64,000 nucleotides of DNA from Manis javanica (taxonomy: Eukaryota; Chordata; Mammalia; Pholidota; Manidae): the NCBI RefSeq assembly GCF_040802235.1, contig NC_133158.1, positions 165,947,401 to 166,011,400 of the forward strand, written 5' to 3'. The notes under the pieces were generated by a model. It had not been told where the DNA came from. It searched no databases and saw only the letters and a list, made by a program, of their open reading frames with translations. This document shows, piece after piece, positions 18,430 through 34,760 of the stretch (positions within the stretch are counted from its first letter, which is position 1; each line of letters opens with the position of its first letter). The position numbers and the translations under genes were made by a program.

Positions 18430-19492
18430 CCTAAATCATCCCTAAGTTCTTGAATATTTTTCTGTACCTCCATGAGCATGTTGTTGATTTTTATTTTGAA
18501 CTAAGATTGATGAGTTCAGTTTCCCTTGGGCCTTTTTCTGGTGTTTGTGAGATTTATGGTTTGAACCAAGTTCCTTTGATGTTTAAATTTGTATGTGGTG
18601 CACTCTAGTGCCCAGAAGCTCTAGTCTCCGCAGCTCCTCAGCCCCTGGAGTGATGTCTGTGTCACAGGGGTGTTGCGCTGGTGCCTGAGGGGAGGAAAGA
18701 GCTGTTTCCTGCCTCCCAGCTGCAGTGCCTGTCTCCACGGTCAGAACCAGTGGGCAAGTACACAGGTGTAAGCCTCTGTGCTTTGCATTTGTAGCTGCTG
18801 TAGGCAGGGCCTCCCTCTGGCTGGCTTGGTAACAGGGCAGGGACTGTCGGTTTGTGAGCTGGTGTCAGCAGGCCAAGAGGAAGACGCAGCATGCTGTGTG
18901 TCACAGCAGGGGGCCTCGGAGCTGAGTAGCCAGCCAAGGGGATGGAGCACCTAAAGCTCCTGAAAGTTCCCAACCTGCTGGGCAGAGCACACCCAGACAA
19001 CCTTGTCCACCTATCCCTTCTCCTGTGCAGGAAGCTCTGCAATCCCCACCCCTTCAGCAGCCCTTTAGCTGCTAGGAAGGCTTTCAGACCACCCACCGTT
19101 CCTATCTCAGTCTCTCCAAGTGTTCCACCTGTCTTAGCTTTGCAACCCCACTAATCTTCAGAGCACCATGCAATGTAGATTTGTGCTCCCAAAGCAGATC
19201 TCCAGGGCTCGGTGTTCAGCAGTCCTAGGCTTCCACCCCCCTCCCCACTCTGTTTCTCCTCCACCCGCTGGTGAGCTGCAATGGGGGAAGGGCTTGGATC
19301 CCGCCAAATCAAGGCTTTGGTGCATTACCCTGTTTCATGAGGTCCACTCTGTTCTCCAGGTGTATGCAGTCTGGTGAAGCCTTCTTTCTTACTGCTCTTG
19401 TAAGATTAGTTGTATTAACTATATTTTCATATTATATGTAGTTTTGGGAGGAGTTCTCTGTCTCTCCTCTCACGCCACCATCTTTAATCTTC
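18430..19492 (-). promoter_or_regulatory. L1 5'UTR (internal promoter region)
   Basis: GC-richer block, about 1 kb, between ORF1 and the L1 5' end. In L1s this region carries an internal Pol II promoter driving - strand transcription, and in some families an antisense promoter pointing outward, which here would be the TRPC1 sense direction. Activity cannot be judged from sequence. Open frames inside it (for example 18662-19096) have no protein similarity that I know. Confidence 0.75.
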
Positions 19493-19589
19493 AGTATTAG
19501 TAATACTTTTAGTTGAAAGGAATATCTGCTGTAATTTTAAGGATGAATGGAAATGTAAATTCGTTTTCTAAACTAGAAATAGTTGGTAG

Positions 19590-20275
19590 ATTTTGTTTAG
19601 GTAATCCATCCAGAATAACAAACTACCCTGTTATTTAGTGGCATAATACTTTGTAATCATTTTACAATAATTTCATAGTCATTTTATTATGCTCTTGGAT
19701 TCTGTAGGTCAGGAATTAGGAAAGAGCACAGCAAGGATGATTTGTCTCTGCTGCACTGCTTTGGGTCCCAGCTGAGAAAACTCAAATGACTGGGAGGCTT
19801 CTTCACTTACATATCTGGTGCCTCAGCAGCAGCTGAGGGCTTGAACAGAAAGCTCTGAGTGGGCTGGGTACTCAGGTGTGTGAGTTCATATAAGGCGGGC
19901 TTCCTTAGAACACATCAATGAAATTATGAAGGGGCATGGCCATTGTGGTGGGTTGGCTGTGAGGACATGGCCAGGGAAGCCTCTGAGGACTGTCAAGAGT
20001 GCCTGTATGTAGCCTGGGCTTCCTCACAGCATGGTGACTTCAGGGTAGTAGAACTTTTTACATGGCAGTTTATGGCTCCAAAAGCAACTGATCCTCCAAC
20101 AAGGTGGATGGCCTTTTAAAACCTGTCAGAAGTCACATAGCATCACTTCTTCCAGAATCTACTGGTTAAAGCAATCACAAGCTTATTGAATTGAAGGGAA
20201 GGGAACCTTGTGACAAGAGGAATATGGAAGAATTTGTGTCCATGCATAAAACCACCACAGACTTAGACTTCAATT
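19590..20275 (+). repeat. Old interspersed repeat, LTR-like, family uncertain
   Basis: Repetitive-looking block starting 'ggtaatccatccagaataac', with 'tgtaggtcaggaattaggaa', 'catggtgacttcagggtagt', 'gtcacatagcatcacttctt' and ending 'aaaaccaccaca'. I recognise this consensus as a common old mammalian retroelement-derived repeat, but I do not trust a family name. Confidence 0.55.
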
Positions 20276-20469
20276 GAAATTTTGTTCTTCCAATTACATA
20301 TTTAACATTACTGTTACCTAAATCATCATTATATGGAGGGATGGCAAGGACAGCTGTCAGTCCTGAGATTGCTTTGGTATTTAGGGGAAGGGTGAAACCA
20401 CTTAGTTTGGAATATTACTAAACAGGGTAGTTAGTAGGAGGAAAAGCTATTTCTCTCCTGGTAGTTTAT

Positions 20470-21595
20470 CTTGAGGGACAAATTAAGATTTCCCAAGTGG
20501 GACTACATCAAATGAAAATGCTCCTTCCCAGCAAAGGAAACCATTAACAAAATGAAAGGTCAACCTACTATATATGAGAGAACATATTTGCAAATGATAG
20601 ATCTGATAAGGGGCTAATATCTAAAATACAGAGAGAAATCATATGATTGAACTCCAAAGAAACCAATTAAAAAAATGGGAGAGGACTTGAATAGACATTT
20701 TTTCAGAGATGTACAGATGTCCAACAGGTACATGAAAAGATGCTCAACATCACTAATCATCAGGGAAATGCAAATCAAAACCACAGTGAGATATCACCTC
20801 ACACCAGTCAGAATGACCACTATCCATAAGACAAGAAATAAATGTTGGCAAGGATGTAGAGAAAAGGAAACCTTCTTATGCTGTTGGTGGGAATGTAAAT
20901 TGGTACAGCTACTATGTAAAGCAGTATGGAGGTTCCTCAGAAAATGAAACATAGAAATACCATACAAGCCAGCAGTTCCACTTCTGGGAATTTACCCAAA
21001 GAAAACAAAATCACTAATTTAAAAAGATACATGCACACCTGTTTATTGCAAGATACACAAGCAACCCAAGTGCCCATTGATAGATGAATGGATAAAGAAC
21101 ATATGGTTCATATACACAATGGAATATTACTCAGCTGTAAAAAAAAAAAGCCTTGCCATTTGTAACAATGTGGATGGACCTAGAGGGTATCATGCTAAGT
21201 GAAATAAGCCAGACAAAGACAAATACCATATGATTTCATTTATATGTGGAATCTAAAAAACAAAACAAACAAAAATAGACCCATAAATACCGACAACAAA
21301 CTGTTGGTTACCATAAGGGAGGGAGGTAAGTATGGGTTGAAAAGATGAAGGGGATAAAGAGGTAGAAACTTTAATTACAAAACTATAAAATAAATTAGTC
21401 ATAGGAGTGGAAGTGCAACATAGGGAATATAGCCAATAATGTTGTAATATCTTGGTATTGTTACAGGTGATAGCACTGTGATGAGCATTTAGTAATGTAT
21501 ATAATTATCAAATCACTATGTTGTACATCTGAAACTGATACAGTACTGTATATCGACTATATTCCAATTTAAAAAAACTTTAAAAAAGAAAGATT
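20470..21595 (+). mobile_element. L1 3' part (ORF2 end and 3'UTR)
   Basis: Sense-oriented L1. It opens in ORF2 ('gggactacatcaaatgaaaa') and contains an open run at 20675-20947 ([20 protein letters not shown], then [20 protein letters not shown]). It ends in A-rich 3'UTR at about 21595 ('ttgtacatctgaaactgata' precedes the tail). It is a different, older L1 than the antisense copies. Confidence 0.88.
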
Positions 21596-22304
21596 CCCTA
21601 AGAACACTGGAATTTGAGCAGAATAAGGATTGAATAGCCTGAACTGCCAAGAAAAAGTGTATTAGGATATTCCCTGATGATTATAAGCATAATAAACATC
21701 AATGATAAAAAAGTTCATTTTACTGTAGTGTTGTATTCTGCAAGTTATATTCTATCTCAGTATAAGTCATTTTAAAACAGAAGATTAACCAAATACTATT
21801 TAGATATCTAAGTGATACTATGACCATTTGTTTTACTTTGGTCATTTCAAACCTGATCACATTATTGTATCCAGAGATACCAGAATCCTTAAGTTGTTAT
21901 TTCACAGCATGAGCATTGTGTTTGGGAAATACTACTTCTGAAATTTGTAAACTAAGAGGTGTAGTAAACTTTGGTAAATTAATTTCTGTACTTGAACTAG
22001 AATTTTCCTCTTATTTGGGAATTTTTTTCCTTCTCACACAGAGTTCATTTTTAAGCAAATCTAAGAGTATCTTTTATATATTTTAAGAAATTCTGAGTGT
22101 TTTCGTGGAACATATATATATGTCTGATTTAGACCTTGACTGCTCTGCAATGTTGTCATCATGGTTTCTAGAAACTGAAATCACTAGTTTTTCTAAACTG
22201 AAGTTTCTTTATGGTGTGTGCTTGTTAACTTGGAAATTTCATAAACATTATTTATGAGTTTTTATAAATTAAATGGTACAAAATGGCTAAACAAGCCAGT
22301 AATA
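21596..22304 (+). other. TRPC1: TRPC1 intron segment
   Basis: AT-rich intron between the L1 and the MIR. Nothing assignable. Confidence 0.55.
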
Positions 22305-22540
22305 CTCAATACTTATGTAGCGCATGCTATGAACCAGGCAATATTCTAATAGATTTACATTTATAACAAATTTATGAGTAGATACTATTATTATCCCCAT
22401 TTATAGGTGGGGGATTTGAGGCTTAGAGAGGTTTAAAAACTTGCTCAAGGTCATTTAGTAAGTGGCAGGGCCTGGATTTGAATCTAGGTGATCTGGCTCC
22501 AAAGTCTATGCTCTTAACCTCTACACTCTTAAAACATGTA
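22305..22540 (-). repeat. MIR SINE
   Basis: Reverse-oriented MIR with 'tatccccatttataggtggg', 'gaggcttagagaggtttaaa' and 'ggatttgaatctaggtgatc'. It ends about 135 bp before exon D. Confidence 0.88.
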
Positions 22541-22611
22541 AGGAAAAAAAACCACGTGGAATATATAGAATTGATGTTACACTATTAAGACTTTGAATAT
22601 CGGTTAAATAA

Positions 22612-25279
<2,668 letters not shown>

Positions 25280-26325
25280 TTATGGCCTAACACTCACGGA
25301 GCTTATGAGCTAATTAAGGCAAAAAACCGATACCTTAAGCAGCACACAGATAATAAAAAATTATAAATGTTAAGTGCCACCAAGTAAAGGTCATGGAGCT
25401 AGGAGAGCAAGCATATTATCAGGGTGTTTTGCCTCATCAGGGAGATTGGAAAAGCTATCTTGAGAAAGTGACAAATAGCTAAGATCTAAAGCATAAATAG
25501 GAGTTAACTAGGAGAATTGGGAGAGAAAAGTAATCTAGGTTGATGTAAAAGTTACATTCAGAGGTCCCATGGTTAGAGGGAGCCATGGTACAAAGAAGAG
25601 ACTGAATAAAGGCTGGAGGAAGAACCAGGAAAGTGGAATTCAAGATGAAGCTGTAGAAATGGATGTTGCACCAGACCGTGGACAGCCTTGTAGTTCATGT
25701 TAAGTAATTTTGAAGGTATACCAAGAACAATGGAAAAATCATTGACGTTTTTAAGTAGGTGAGTGACATGATTAGGTTTGCCTTGTGAAAAGGTCATTCT
25801 GGGCTACCGTGTTGGGGCTGTGATCATAGGGCTGTGGCAAGAATAGGTGGAGGGAGACCAATAAGGAGGCTGTTGCAATAATGCAGATAGAAGCTGATGG
25901 TACCTGGGACTTACGATGGTTGTGGTAGAAAAAAAGAGAAGGGAACTGATTTGAGAGATATTTACAGTGTAACAGTACTGGTAAATCAGTAGATATATAG
26001 GAAGTGAAGGAGAGGGAGATTATTAAGCAAGGCAGGTATTTTGGAAGAGTCCTAGGTTTAGGGATTTGTGAGACGGTAGATCCGAAGTGTGGTCTGGATA
26101 GGATGAAATTGAAAAGACTTTAAGATACCCAAAAGAAGTATCAATCAGAAAATTGAATATCATAGTCTGTAGCTCAAGAGGATGTCTAAGCTTGAGTTAG
26201 CAATGTGTGAATAATCTGTATATAGGTTACATAAGAAACTGGGTAAGGATGAGACACTTGAGAAAGTATAAAATGAAAAAAGAGGACCTAGGAGCAGACC
26301 TTGAGGATTCCCACCGTGATGGAAT
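25280..26325 (-). mobile_element. L2 LINE fragment
   Basis: Antisense L2 relic: 'ctcacggagcttatgagcta' (3' side), 'gagtgacatgattaggtttg', 'accaataaggaggctgttgc', and on to 'ggacctaggagcagaccttg'. Heavily diverged. Open frames across it are chance. Confidence 0.8.
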
Positions 26326-27134
26326 GACAGCTTACTAATGTTACTAATTCTGAAAGACAAAAAGGGCCCTAAAATGTAGTACATTGAACTATGTAGTGAT
26401 TTCATTGCTAATACTAGTTTTAAATCATTTTGTTCTTCCAATCCAATTCAGAAATACGAAATACATCAAGTGTATTAGCTTCATTGTGGTGGGAGTGTTG
26501 GGCAGAAAATGGAAACTTCCTGACAGTGGTACTCACTGTTCTTCCACATGTCTGCCTATTTTTAATCAAAAATCTAATCCAACTCCTGTTGTAAGTTTTG
26601 TCAAGTTTCTTTAGGCATAATATTGCATAGTAAGCATTCTTCTTAGTTTAGTGTTTTAGTGTTACAATTTTGAGTTAATAAAATATAGGCTATTTGGTTT
26701 AATGTTTTCAGATAGGTTTTATCTATTAATTTTAAGTAGAAGCTCACCCAAGTGGAACTTTTTTAATGTTTTCCCTGTCATAATATCTGTAAATATTTTT
26801 TAATGTTTTTCCACATGAAATATGAATATTGTATAATTAAGGTGTTATGAACAGAGTGTTTCAAGAATGCTTCATGTGCTTCCCAAAGGAATTATTCTGC
26901 CTACTTGTAAGCAAGAGAATGATTCAGACTGGCTTATCTTGATTTCACCTATATGTTATGTTGCAACACTCTATTCTTTTGTCACTTTATATTTTCCTTG
27001 AATATATTTTAATGAAAGAATGTATCATAAAACTGTTTAGGATTATAATGTTTTTCTCTGGTAATTCTAGGAACCATGGAGGTACTTTTGACCAAAAAAG
27101 GGTAAAGTGGGTTTTTTTGTTTGTTTGTTTTTTG
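26326..27134 (+). other. TRPC1: TRPC1 intron segment
   Basis: AT-rich. No recognisable repeat or gene. A T/G-rich low-complexity run (gtttgtttgttt type) occurs at 27108-27142. Confidence 0.55.
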
Positions 27135-27680
27135 TTTGTGTGTATTTATTCATTTAGCAATTTTTTTGAGCACCCACTTTATATGTGGCACTCTTGAGGT
27201 CATTTAGGACATTGGTTAATAAAACAAAGTATCTTACCCTTGAAGAGTTTACCCAAAGTTGGGGGAACATAGTCAATTAACAACAGATATAATAAGTAAA
27301 CTATATCCAGTGTTTAAAAGTGGTAAGTACTAAAGAAAGAAGCAAAACAGAGTTGGGAGACTGGGAGTCGGGGCATGGGGTTTGCAATTTTAAATAGGAT
27401 GATCTGAATAGGTGGTGAGCAAAGATGTGAAGTAGGAGTTGGCCCAGTAGGTTTCTATGTGAGGAACTTCCAGTCAGAGAGAAGAGCCACTGGAGAGGCC
27501 CTACCTAAGGCAGGAGTCTTGTGTGTTCAGAGAACAGCAAGGAAGCAAGGAGTCCTGTGACCAGAGTAGTAGGAGGAAAGATTGGTAGGTGAAGTCCAAG
27601 AGGAAAGGTATGTGGAGCCTTATGGCCGTTGTAAGGCATTTGGTTGTGGCTCTGAGTATAATGAGATAAGAGGGAAGGTG
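27135..27680 (-). mobile_element. L2 LINE fragment, 3' half of a split copy
   Basis: Antisense L2 sequence: 'catttagcaatttttttgag', 'tttgcaattttaaataggat', 'cagagaacagcaaggaagca'. It breaks off at about 27680 and resumes, in the expected order, at about 28200. Confidence 0.8.
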
Positions 27681-28199
27681 CAGTGCCCCCTCTGCACAGT
27701 CAGCAGCAGTGATCTTGTTCTTGTTGCCCTTCACACTCACAGGACACAATAGGCACAAACCTGGCTCCAGATTTGTAGCTTTGTAGAAGGATACGAGACC
27801 AGTAGTATGTCAGCATGACAGTTTCAAATACATCATAACTGTCAGTTCTTACAGAAGTCTGGGACTGGTTCCAGCCCCATAAAAGGCAAATTCAGTTGTA
27901 TGAGATAAGTCCATATGGATGATGAGGCCCCTGTGTTTACTTCTTAACATGTTTTTATATAGTCCTGGCTGTGCATAGTCATAGACTTTCAGGGTCTATG
28001 AGTCCATCTCTCAGTCCAGATGCAGTTTCCCAATCGGTGGTTTTTATAGCAGTGTTAAACACAGCTGACCTTCCATATTTTTCTTAACATAGTGTGTTTC
28101 CAAGGAAACCACTTTAATAGATGATAACATGAGGTTTATATTCCCATGGAGAAAGAGTTCTGACCAGCAATTAATCTTTTCTTCTCTGGGAGTTATTAC
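27681..28199. other. Unassigned ~520-bp segment splitting an L2
   Basis: Less AT-rich than the surroundings and not L2. The - strand carries short coding-like runs in different frames, for example EPGLCLLCPVSVKGNKNKIT at about 27695-27760 and, in another frame, YYWSRILLQSYKSGARFVPI at about 27740-27810, but with stops in between. It could be a decayed processed pseudogene or an unlisted repeat. I do not recognise a parent gene and see no clear target-site duplication. Confidence 0.4.
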
Positions 28200-28780
28200 A
28201 GGGTTTTGAGGAGAGAAGTAACACTTGGATTTTAAAAAGATTACTATGGTTGCTGTGTTGAGAATAGATTTTAGGGAGATCAGGGTAGAAACAGGGAGAA
28301 CAGGTAGGCCATTTCAGCAGTCCAGGCAAGACAGGATGGTGGCTGGAAGTTGAAGTAGTGAGAAGGGTTGGTTCCTAAATGTATTTTTAAAATAGAGCCA
28401 ACAGGATTTGCTATTGGTTTAAAAGAAATGTGAGTCAAGGATGATTGAAGGACATTTGGATTGAGCAACTAGAAGGATAGAGTTGCCATTAGCTGAGATG
28501 AGGAATTCTTCAATGGCAGTGAATTTGGGGGCAGAGATGAGTTCAGTTTGTACATGTAAGGATAATGAGAGTAGCCAAGTACCTATACAAGTAAGCCAAG
28601 TTTTAGGAGACAGGTTTAGAGATACTAATTATTATATAAATACATGTTGAGTTCAGAGGTATTTAAGTTTGAAAGTCAGCCACTTAAAGATGGTATTTAA
28701 AATCATTAGAGTAGACTGGACACTGTAGCAGTCAGTGCACAGAAAAGAAAAGGATAAGAAACTGAGCCTCTGGGGAATGT
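28200..28780 (-). mobile_element. L2 LINE fragment, 5' half of the split copy
   Basis: Continuation of the antisense L2: 'gggttttgaggagagaagta', 'gctgtgttgagaatagattt', 'agagccaacaggatttgcta', 'gagttgccattagctgagat'. Order and orientation show that this and 27135-27680 were one copy. Confidence 0.82.
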
Positions 28781-28993
28781 GTGTGTTTAGCATTAATTTA
28801 TTCATTTTCTATGCTTGCTTCATGTCACTTATTAAAACACTTCTCTGGGAAAGAAACTGTCATACAAAATTTATGGTTATTTCAAATTTTGAGAACGTTT
28901 TACTAAATTGTTGTTATTTTTTTCTTCTGGATGAAGTTATAGCTGACGTGTGTGTTATTTATTTAATACTTTGACCCTGAAAGTATTTTTTAG

Positions 28994-29221
<228 letters not shown>

Positions 29222-29389
29222 TGAAGTTTTTGTAGGAAAACCCTGACATGGTTAGCTATGTAACTCAAAGTGACATTGGCCCAAATCTGTTACTTGATGT
29301 ATTTTCATTTTAAACCTATCCTTGTGCAAGGGAACAGTGTACACTGTTTCCTTCCTTTCCAGTGGTTTACAGGATGTTAATTACCTTTA

Positions 29390-29615
29390 AATGTTGGTTA
29401 CCTATTATGTGCCAGGCGCCATGGTTGGTGCTTGCTATACTTTATCTCATTTTATCCTCACACGAATTTTATGAGACAGCTGTCCTTATCCCCATTTTCA
29501 AATAAGGAAAACAGAAGCTCAGAGATACTAAGTAACTTGTCTAAGACATACAGTAAGAAACAAAGACTGGATTTAAATCTAGGTCTAGCTAGGCATTTCC
29601 TTTCTACCAAATGCT
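29390..29615 (-). repeat. MIR SINE
   Basis: Reverse-oriented MIR with 'ttggttacctattatgtgcc', 'tatccccattttcaaataag' and 'agagatactaagtaacttgt'. About 200 bp past exon E. Confidence 0.88.
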
Positions 29616-29842
29616 GATTCCTTATATCTGAGCTAGGTTCATTTACCTCATTAACCTGTAATACTTAAAATGAGAACACAAAGTTATTTAAATTGATTAG
29701 TATTAGTTATTTTTATATCTGCCTTAAAGAAAAGGTTTATCTGAATGGAATTCATTATATAATCTTTTAACACTTCAAATCATGATTATCTTCCACAGCT
29801 TAAAAAGTGATCGAAATATAATTGTTTTTCTGATACCTATAT

Positions 29843-30168
29843 ATATTTTTTGATATCATTAATGTACAAGTACTTGAACAACATTATGGTTACTAGACTT
29901 CACATATTATCAAGTCCCCCCCCACATACCCCATTACAGTCACTGTCCATCAGCGTAGTAAGATGCTATAGAATCATTACTTGTCTTCTCTGTATATACT
30001 GCCTTTTCCATGTCCCCCCCTGCTATATTATATGTGCTAATCATAATGCCCCTTTTTCCCCCTTATCCCTCCCTTCCCACCCACCCTCCCCAGTCCCTTT
30101 ACCTTTGGTAACTGTTTAGTCCATTCTTGGGTTCTGTGAGTCTGCTGCTGTTTTGTTCCTTCAGTTTT
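29843..30168 (-). mobile_element. 5'-truncated L1 tail with target-site duplication
   Basis: Antisense L1 3'UTR: 'acagtcactgtccatcagcg', 'ctaatcataatgcccctttt' and 'tgagtctgctgctgttttgt'. The 12-mers TGATACCTATAT (29831-29842) and TGATACCTGTAT (30169-30180) flank it with one mismatch. C-rich runs within are part of the element. Confidence 0.9.
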
Positions 30169-31181
30169 TGATACCTGTATTTTTAAATTTAGAATTTGAC
30201 AAAAATCTAACCATATAGACATGTTAAAATTTTACTTCTGTAAAGATTTAAGCTCCCCTCTTCCCAGAAAGAGTAATCAATTGTATGTTAACCATCTTTG
30301 TTTAAACCCTGAGTTTAGAATTCTTCTGAGATACCACATTCAACATATGTTATAAAAGATACAATATTTTGGGGTTTTTTTGACTGATTTATAGACTATA
30401 GCAAAAGCACACTGGTTACCTTACATCATTTTACTTTATTAAAAAACTATTTTCCTTCAAATGATCAGTAGTATAGAACATATTTGTTAGATATGTTCAC
30501 TGACTAGAGTTGTGAAAGTACTGAGAAAATAAAAATTGGTCATGCGTAAATAAATGGCTCAATAAAGAGGTTGAATGTTCTTAGTTTTTTTAGACTGGTC
30601 GTTTTAGTTCTTGCAATAGGATGCCCATATAATTTATTATTCAAACCAGGGCACTTTGAGAGTGGAAATAATAATTATGCCAGGAGGGACTGGTATATAA
30701 TCTGAGACTATCCCAGGCAGTTGGAACATGTGGCCACTCTAAGTCTATATGTAATAATGCACTCTTTTTCTTGTTATTTAGAAGGAAGAAGAACTTTTAT
30801 GATTCATTCTGGAATTCTGAGCCAAAGGGCTAGGTTAATTTAATATGATAATTAATTGACAGTAAACATACTTAAAAATTTGTGTTGTGGAATTTAAGAA
30901 AAACTAGAAAACATTTCATCATAAAAAGTTAAAAAATTTTTTAAACGTAAGAATTTTTGAGAAAATCATTTTATATAGAGTGATAATGCCTCACATATAC
31001 AGAAATCTTTTATTTAGTTAACATTATTTCTATTAAAAGAAGAGAACTTGATAAAACATAAATGGAGATCCCCTACAAGGAGACATAATTAAAACAGTTT
31101 TCTTTCAACAGTCAGAATATTTGTTTCTGTTTCCTAAATTGAAAGAGCTATTTACCTTTGGCTTTTTCTTCCTGCCTTTAG
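30169..31181 (+). other. TRPC1: TRPC1 intron segment with an old DNA-transposon-like relic
   Basis: AT-rich intron. 30600-30745 ('caataggatgcccatataat' to 'actatcccaggcagttggaa') resembles a known old DNA transposon consensus, and a second relic of the same family is at 34035-34165. The rest shows nothing assignable. Confidence 0.55.
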
Positions 31182-32944
<1,763 letters not shown>

Positions 32945-33165
32945 GTAAGTGATTTTTTTTAATTACTAAGGCATAATTTGTATACAATAAAATGAAGCCA
33001 TCTTAACTGTACAGTTTGCTGAGTTTTACAAATGTATAAACTTATTTAATCACCACCATAATCAGGATAGAGAATATTTGCAGCACCCCAAAAAGTTTCT
33101 TGATGCCTTTTTGCATTTAGTGTTCCCCCTACCCTCATCACTCCAGGCAACCATTATCTGCATGT
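32945..33165 (-). mobile_element. Old L1 (L1M-type) 3' end
   Basis: Reverse orientation: 'actaaggcataatttgtata', 'cagtttgctgagttttacaa', 'caccaccataatcaggatag', 'ccaggcaaccattatctgca'. All are landmarks of the old mammalian L1 3' end. Confidence 0.8.
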
Positions 33166-34494
33166 GATTGTCTGGCATACACTAATCTCAGAACTGAAGG
33201 ATTTGGAAGTACAAATATAATTAATATGGTATTGCAAAGCAAATCTCAGACAAAAGGTCATCTGCCATCTTCAGAGAGTGACTGGTTCTCATGGTTGCAA
33301 GCTCCCTGCTACAGGTCGTGATATCAAGTCTGCATCCAGCAATAAGGAGAAAGGCAGACGGCAAAGGACTGAAAGTATGAGCCAGCTGCCTTTGTGTTTA
33401 ACAAGAGAATGATGATTTTCCCTGGATCCTTACCAAATACTTCCACTTAGAACTCATTGGCCTGAATTTGGCCACATGGCTGTTTGGAGCTACAAAAAGT
33501 CTGAAGAGATGAGTACTTTGAGTATAATTCCCCCCAAGAAATCCAGGTCTACTTTGTCAGGAAAAGGGCAAAACATAGATAAAAATCTACAGAGTCATAT
33601 TTTCAGGCTTTTACTTAAAGAATTTTTTAATAAAGACATTTGTTTTCTGACATAGTATTATTAACATGACAGACTTGTATTACATAGTAGTACCAAAGTT
33701 GTAGAATAATTTTATGTAGAAAATTTATGATATTTTTTTCCATTTTGCTTATAAGTAAGGAACTTAATTAAAATAGAGTGAGCCAGTTATGGATATAAAA
33801 CTAGAAGAAATGTAAAAAGAAAATTGACAGTAAGTTAACTACTTCATCAAAAGTGCATCTTTTTTCCTTCATGTACATAACTTGCTATGTCAGATAATGT
33901 TTTTATGTGATTACTGCAGTTATTAAATTTATCACCTTTTACTAACATTTTTTCCTCCCAAATCTTTGCAGATTTAGAAGTTTATGGGCTTTTATTTTAA
34001 CTGGTTATATAACCTATAATAAAATCTCTCCCTTAGCTAGAATGATCATTTGTTATACAAACAGAGATACTTTGGGGAATGAAAAGGATGCTATTAATTA
34101 TAAAATTGGGACAACAGATTAAATTGAGACTGTCCCAGGCAGTCAGAGTCATAGGACTATCAGTAGTGGAATATATGAAACGACCCTATATTCCACAGTG
34201 ATTGAATCCTTTATCCTAGTTCTTGACATTTTTATGATTGTATTTGTTAAATATGTGACTTATGTGGTAGGTAGGCTTTAGAAAGTGGCCTTTTACAATC
34301 TGATCCTGCTTACTTTCTAGTCATCTCTCGTTATTCTCATCTCTCTGCCTCTTCCTGAGATACCTCTCCGTCTGGGTCAAGAGACCAGTTGCTAATCTCA
34401 CACAAGTCCTGTGCTTTCCCACTTCCATGTCATTGTTTATGTTACTATCCTGTTTAGAATGACCCAGTCATATTTTCTGCTTGTTGAATTTTAC
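33166..34494 (+). other. TRPC1: TRPC1 intron with decayed repeats
   Basis: 33200-33520 looks repetitive ('tccctgctacaggtcgtgat', 'ggcctgaatttggccacatg') and may be an old LTR relic, unassigned. 34035-34165 is a DNA-transposon-like relic ('gaatgatcatttgttataca' to 'gagactgtcccaggcagtca') of the same family as 30600-30745. The rest is unremarkable. Confidence 0.45.
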
Positions 34495-34760
34495 TTATTC
34501 ATCCAACAAACATGTAGTGAGAGTCTGGTAGGTACTAGACAATGGGGATGCTAACATGAGTAAGCTACAGTATCACCTTAAGGAATCATAGTATACTGAG
34601 TGTGACAAGCAAGCCAGTGTCATTTAGAGTGCTAAATGCTATAACGGAGAGCCCAGAGGAAGAGCACTCACTTCAGTCTAAAGCATAAGAGAAGACTTTC
34701 AAAAAGAGATGACATTGGAATTAATAAGCCTGGAAAGATGAGTAGAAAAGAGGTGGGTGT
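34495..34760 (-). mobile_element. L2 LINE fragment
   Basis: Antisense L2 3' part: 'ttcatccaacaaacatgtag', 'gagagtctggtaggtactag', 'gagagcccagaggaagagca'. Diverged, approximate ends. Confidence 0.65.

Larger units (their letters stand above)
15461..19492 (-). mobile_element. L1 with intact ends but deleted RT region
   Basis: About 4 kb L1, antisense to TRPC1. Left end is the T-run and the 3'UTR tail. Right end is the 5' start, read on - as AAGATGGTGGCGTGAGAGG. It is flanked by an 18-bp target-site duplication with 2 mismatches: AGTAATAGTAATATTTTT (15443-15460) and AGTATTAGTAATACTTTT (19493-19510). Order on -: 5'UTR (19492 to about 18430), ORF1 (18429-17733), ORF2 endonuclease (about 17700-16690), then a jump at about 16560 directly to the ORF2 C-terminus and 3'UTR. 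The whole reverse transcriptase and neighbours, at least 1.8 kb compared with the copy at 8961-11838, are absent. Confidence 0.92.

Noticed and set aside
18662..19377. Several overlapping open frames of up to 144 codons on both strands
   Set aside because: They lie in the GC-rich 5'UTR of the L1 at 15461-19492, where stops are rare by composition. No protein similarity.
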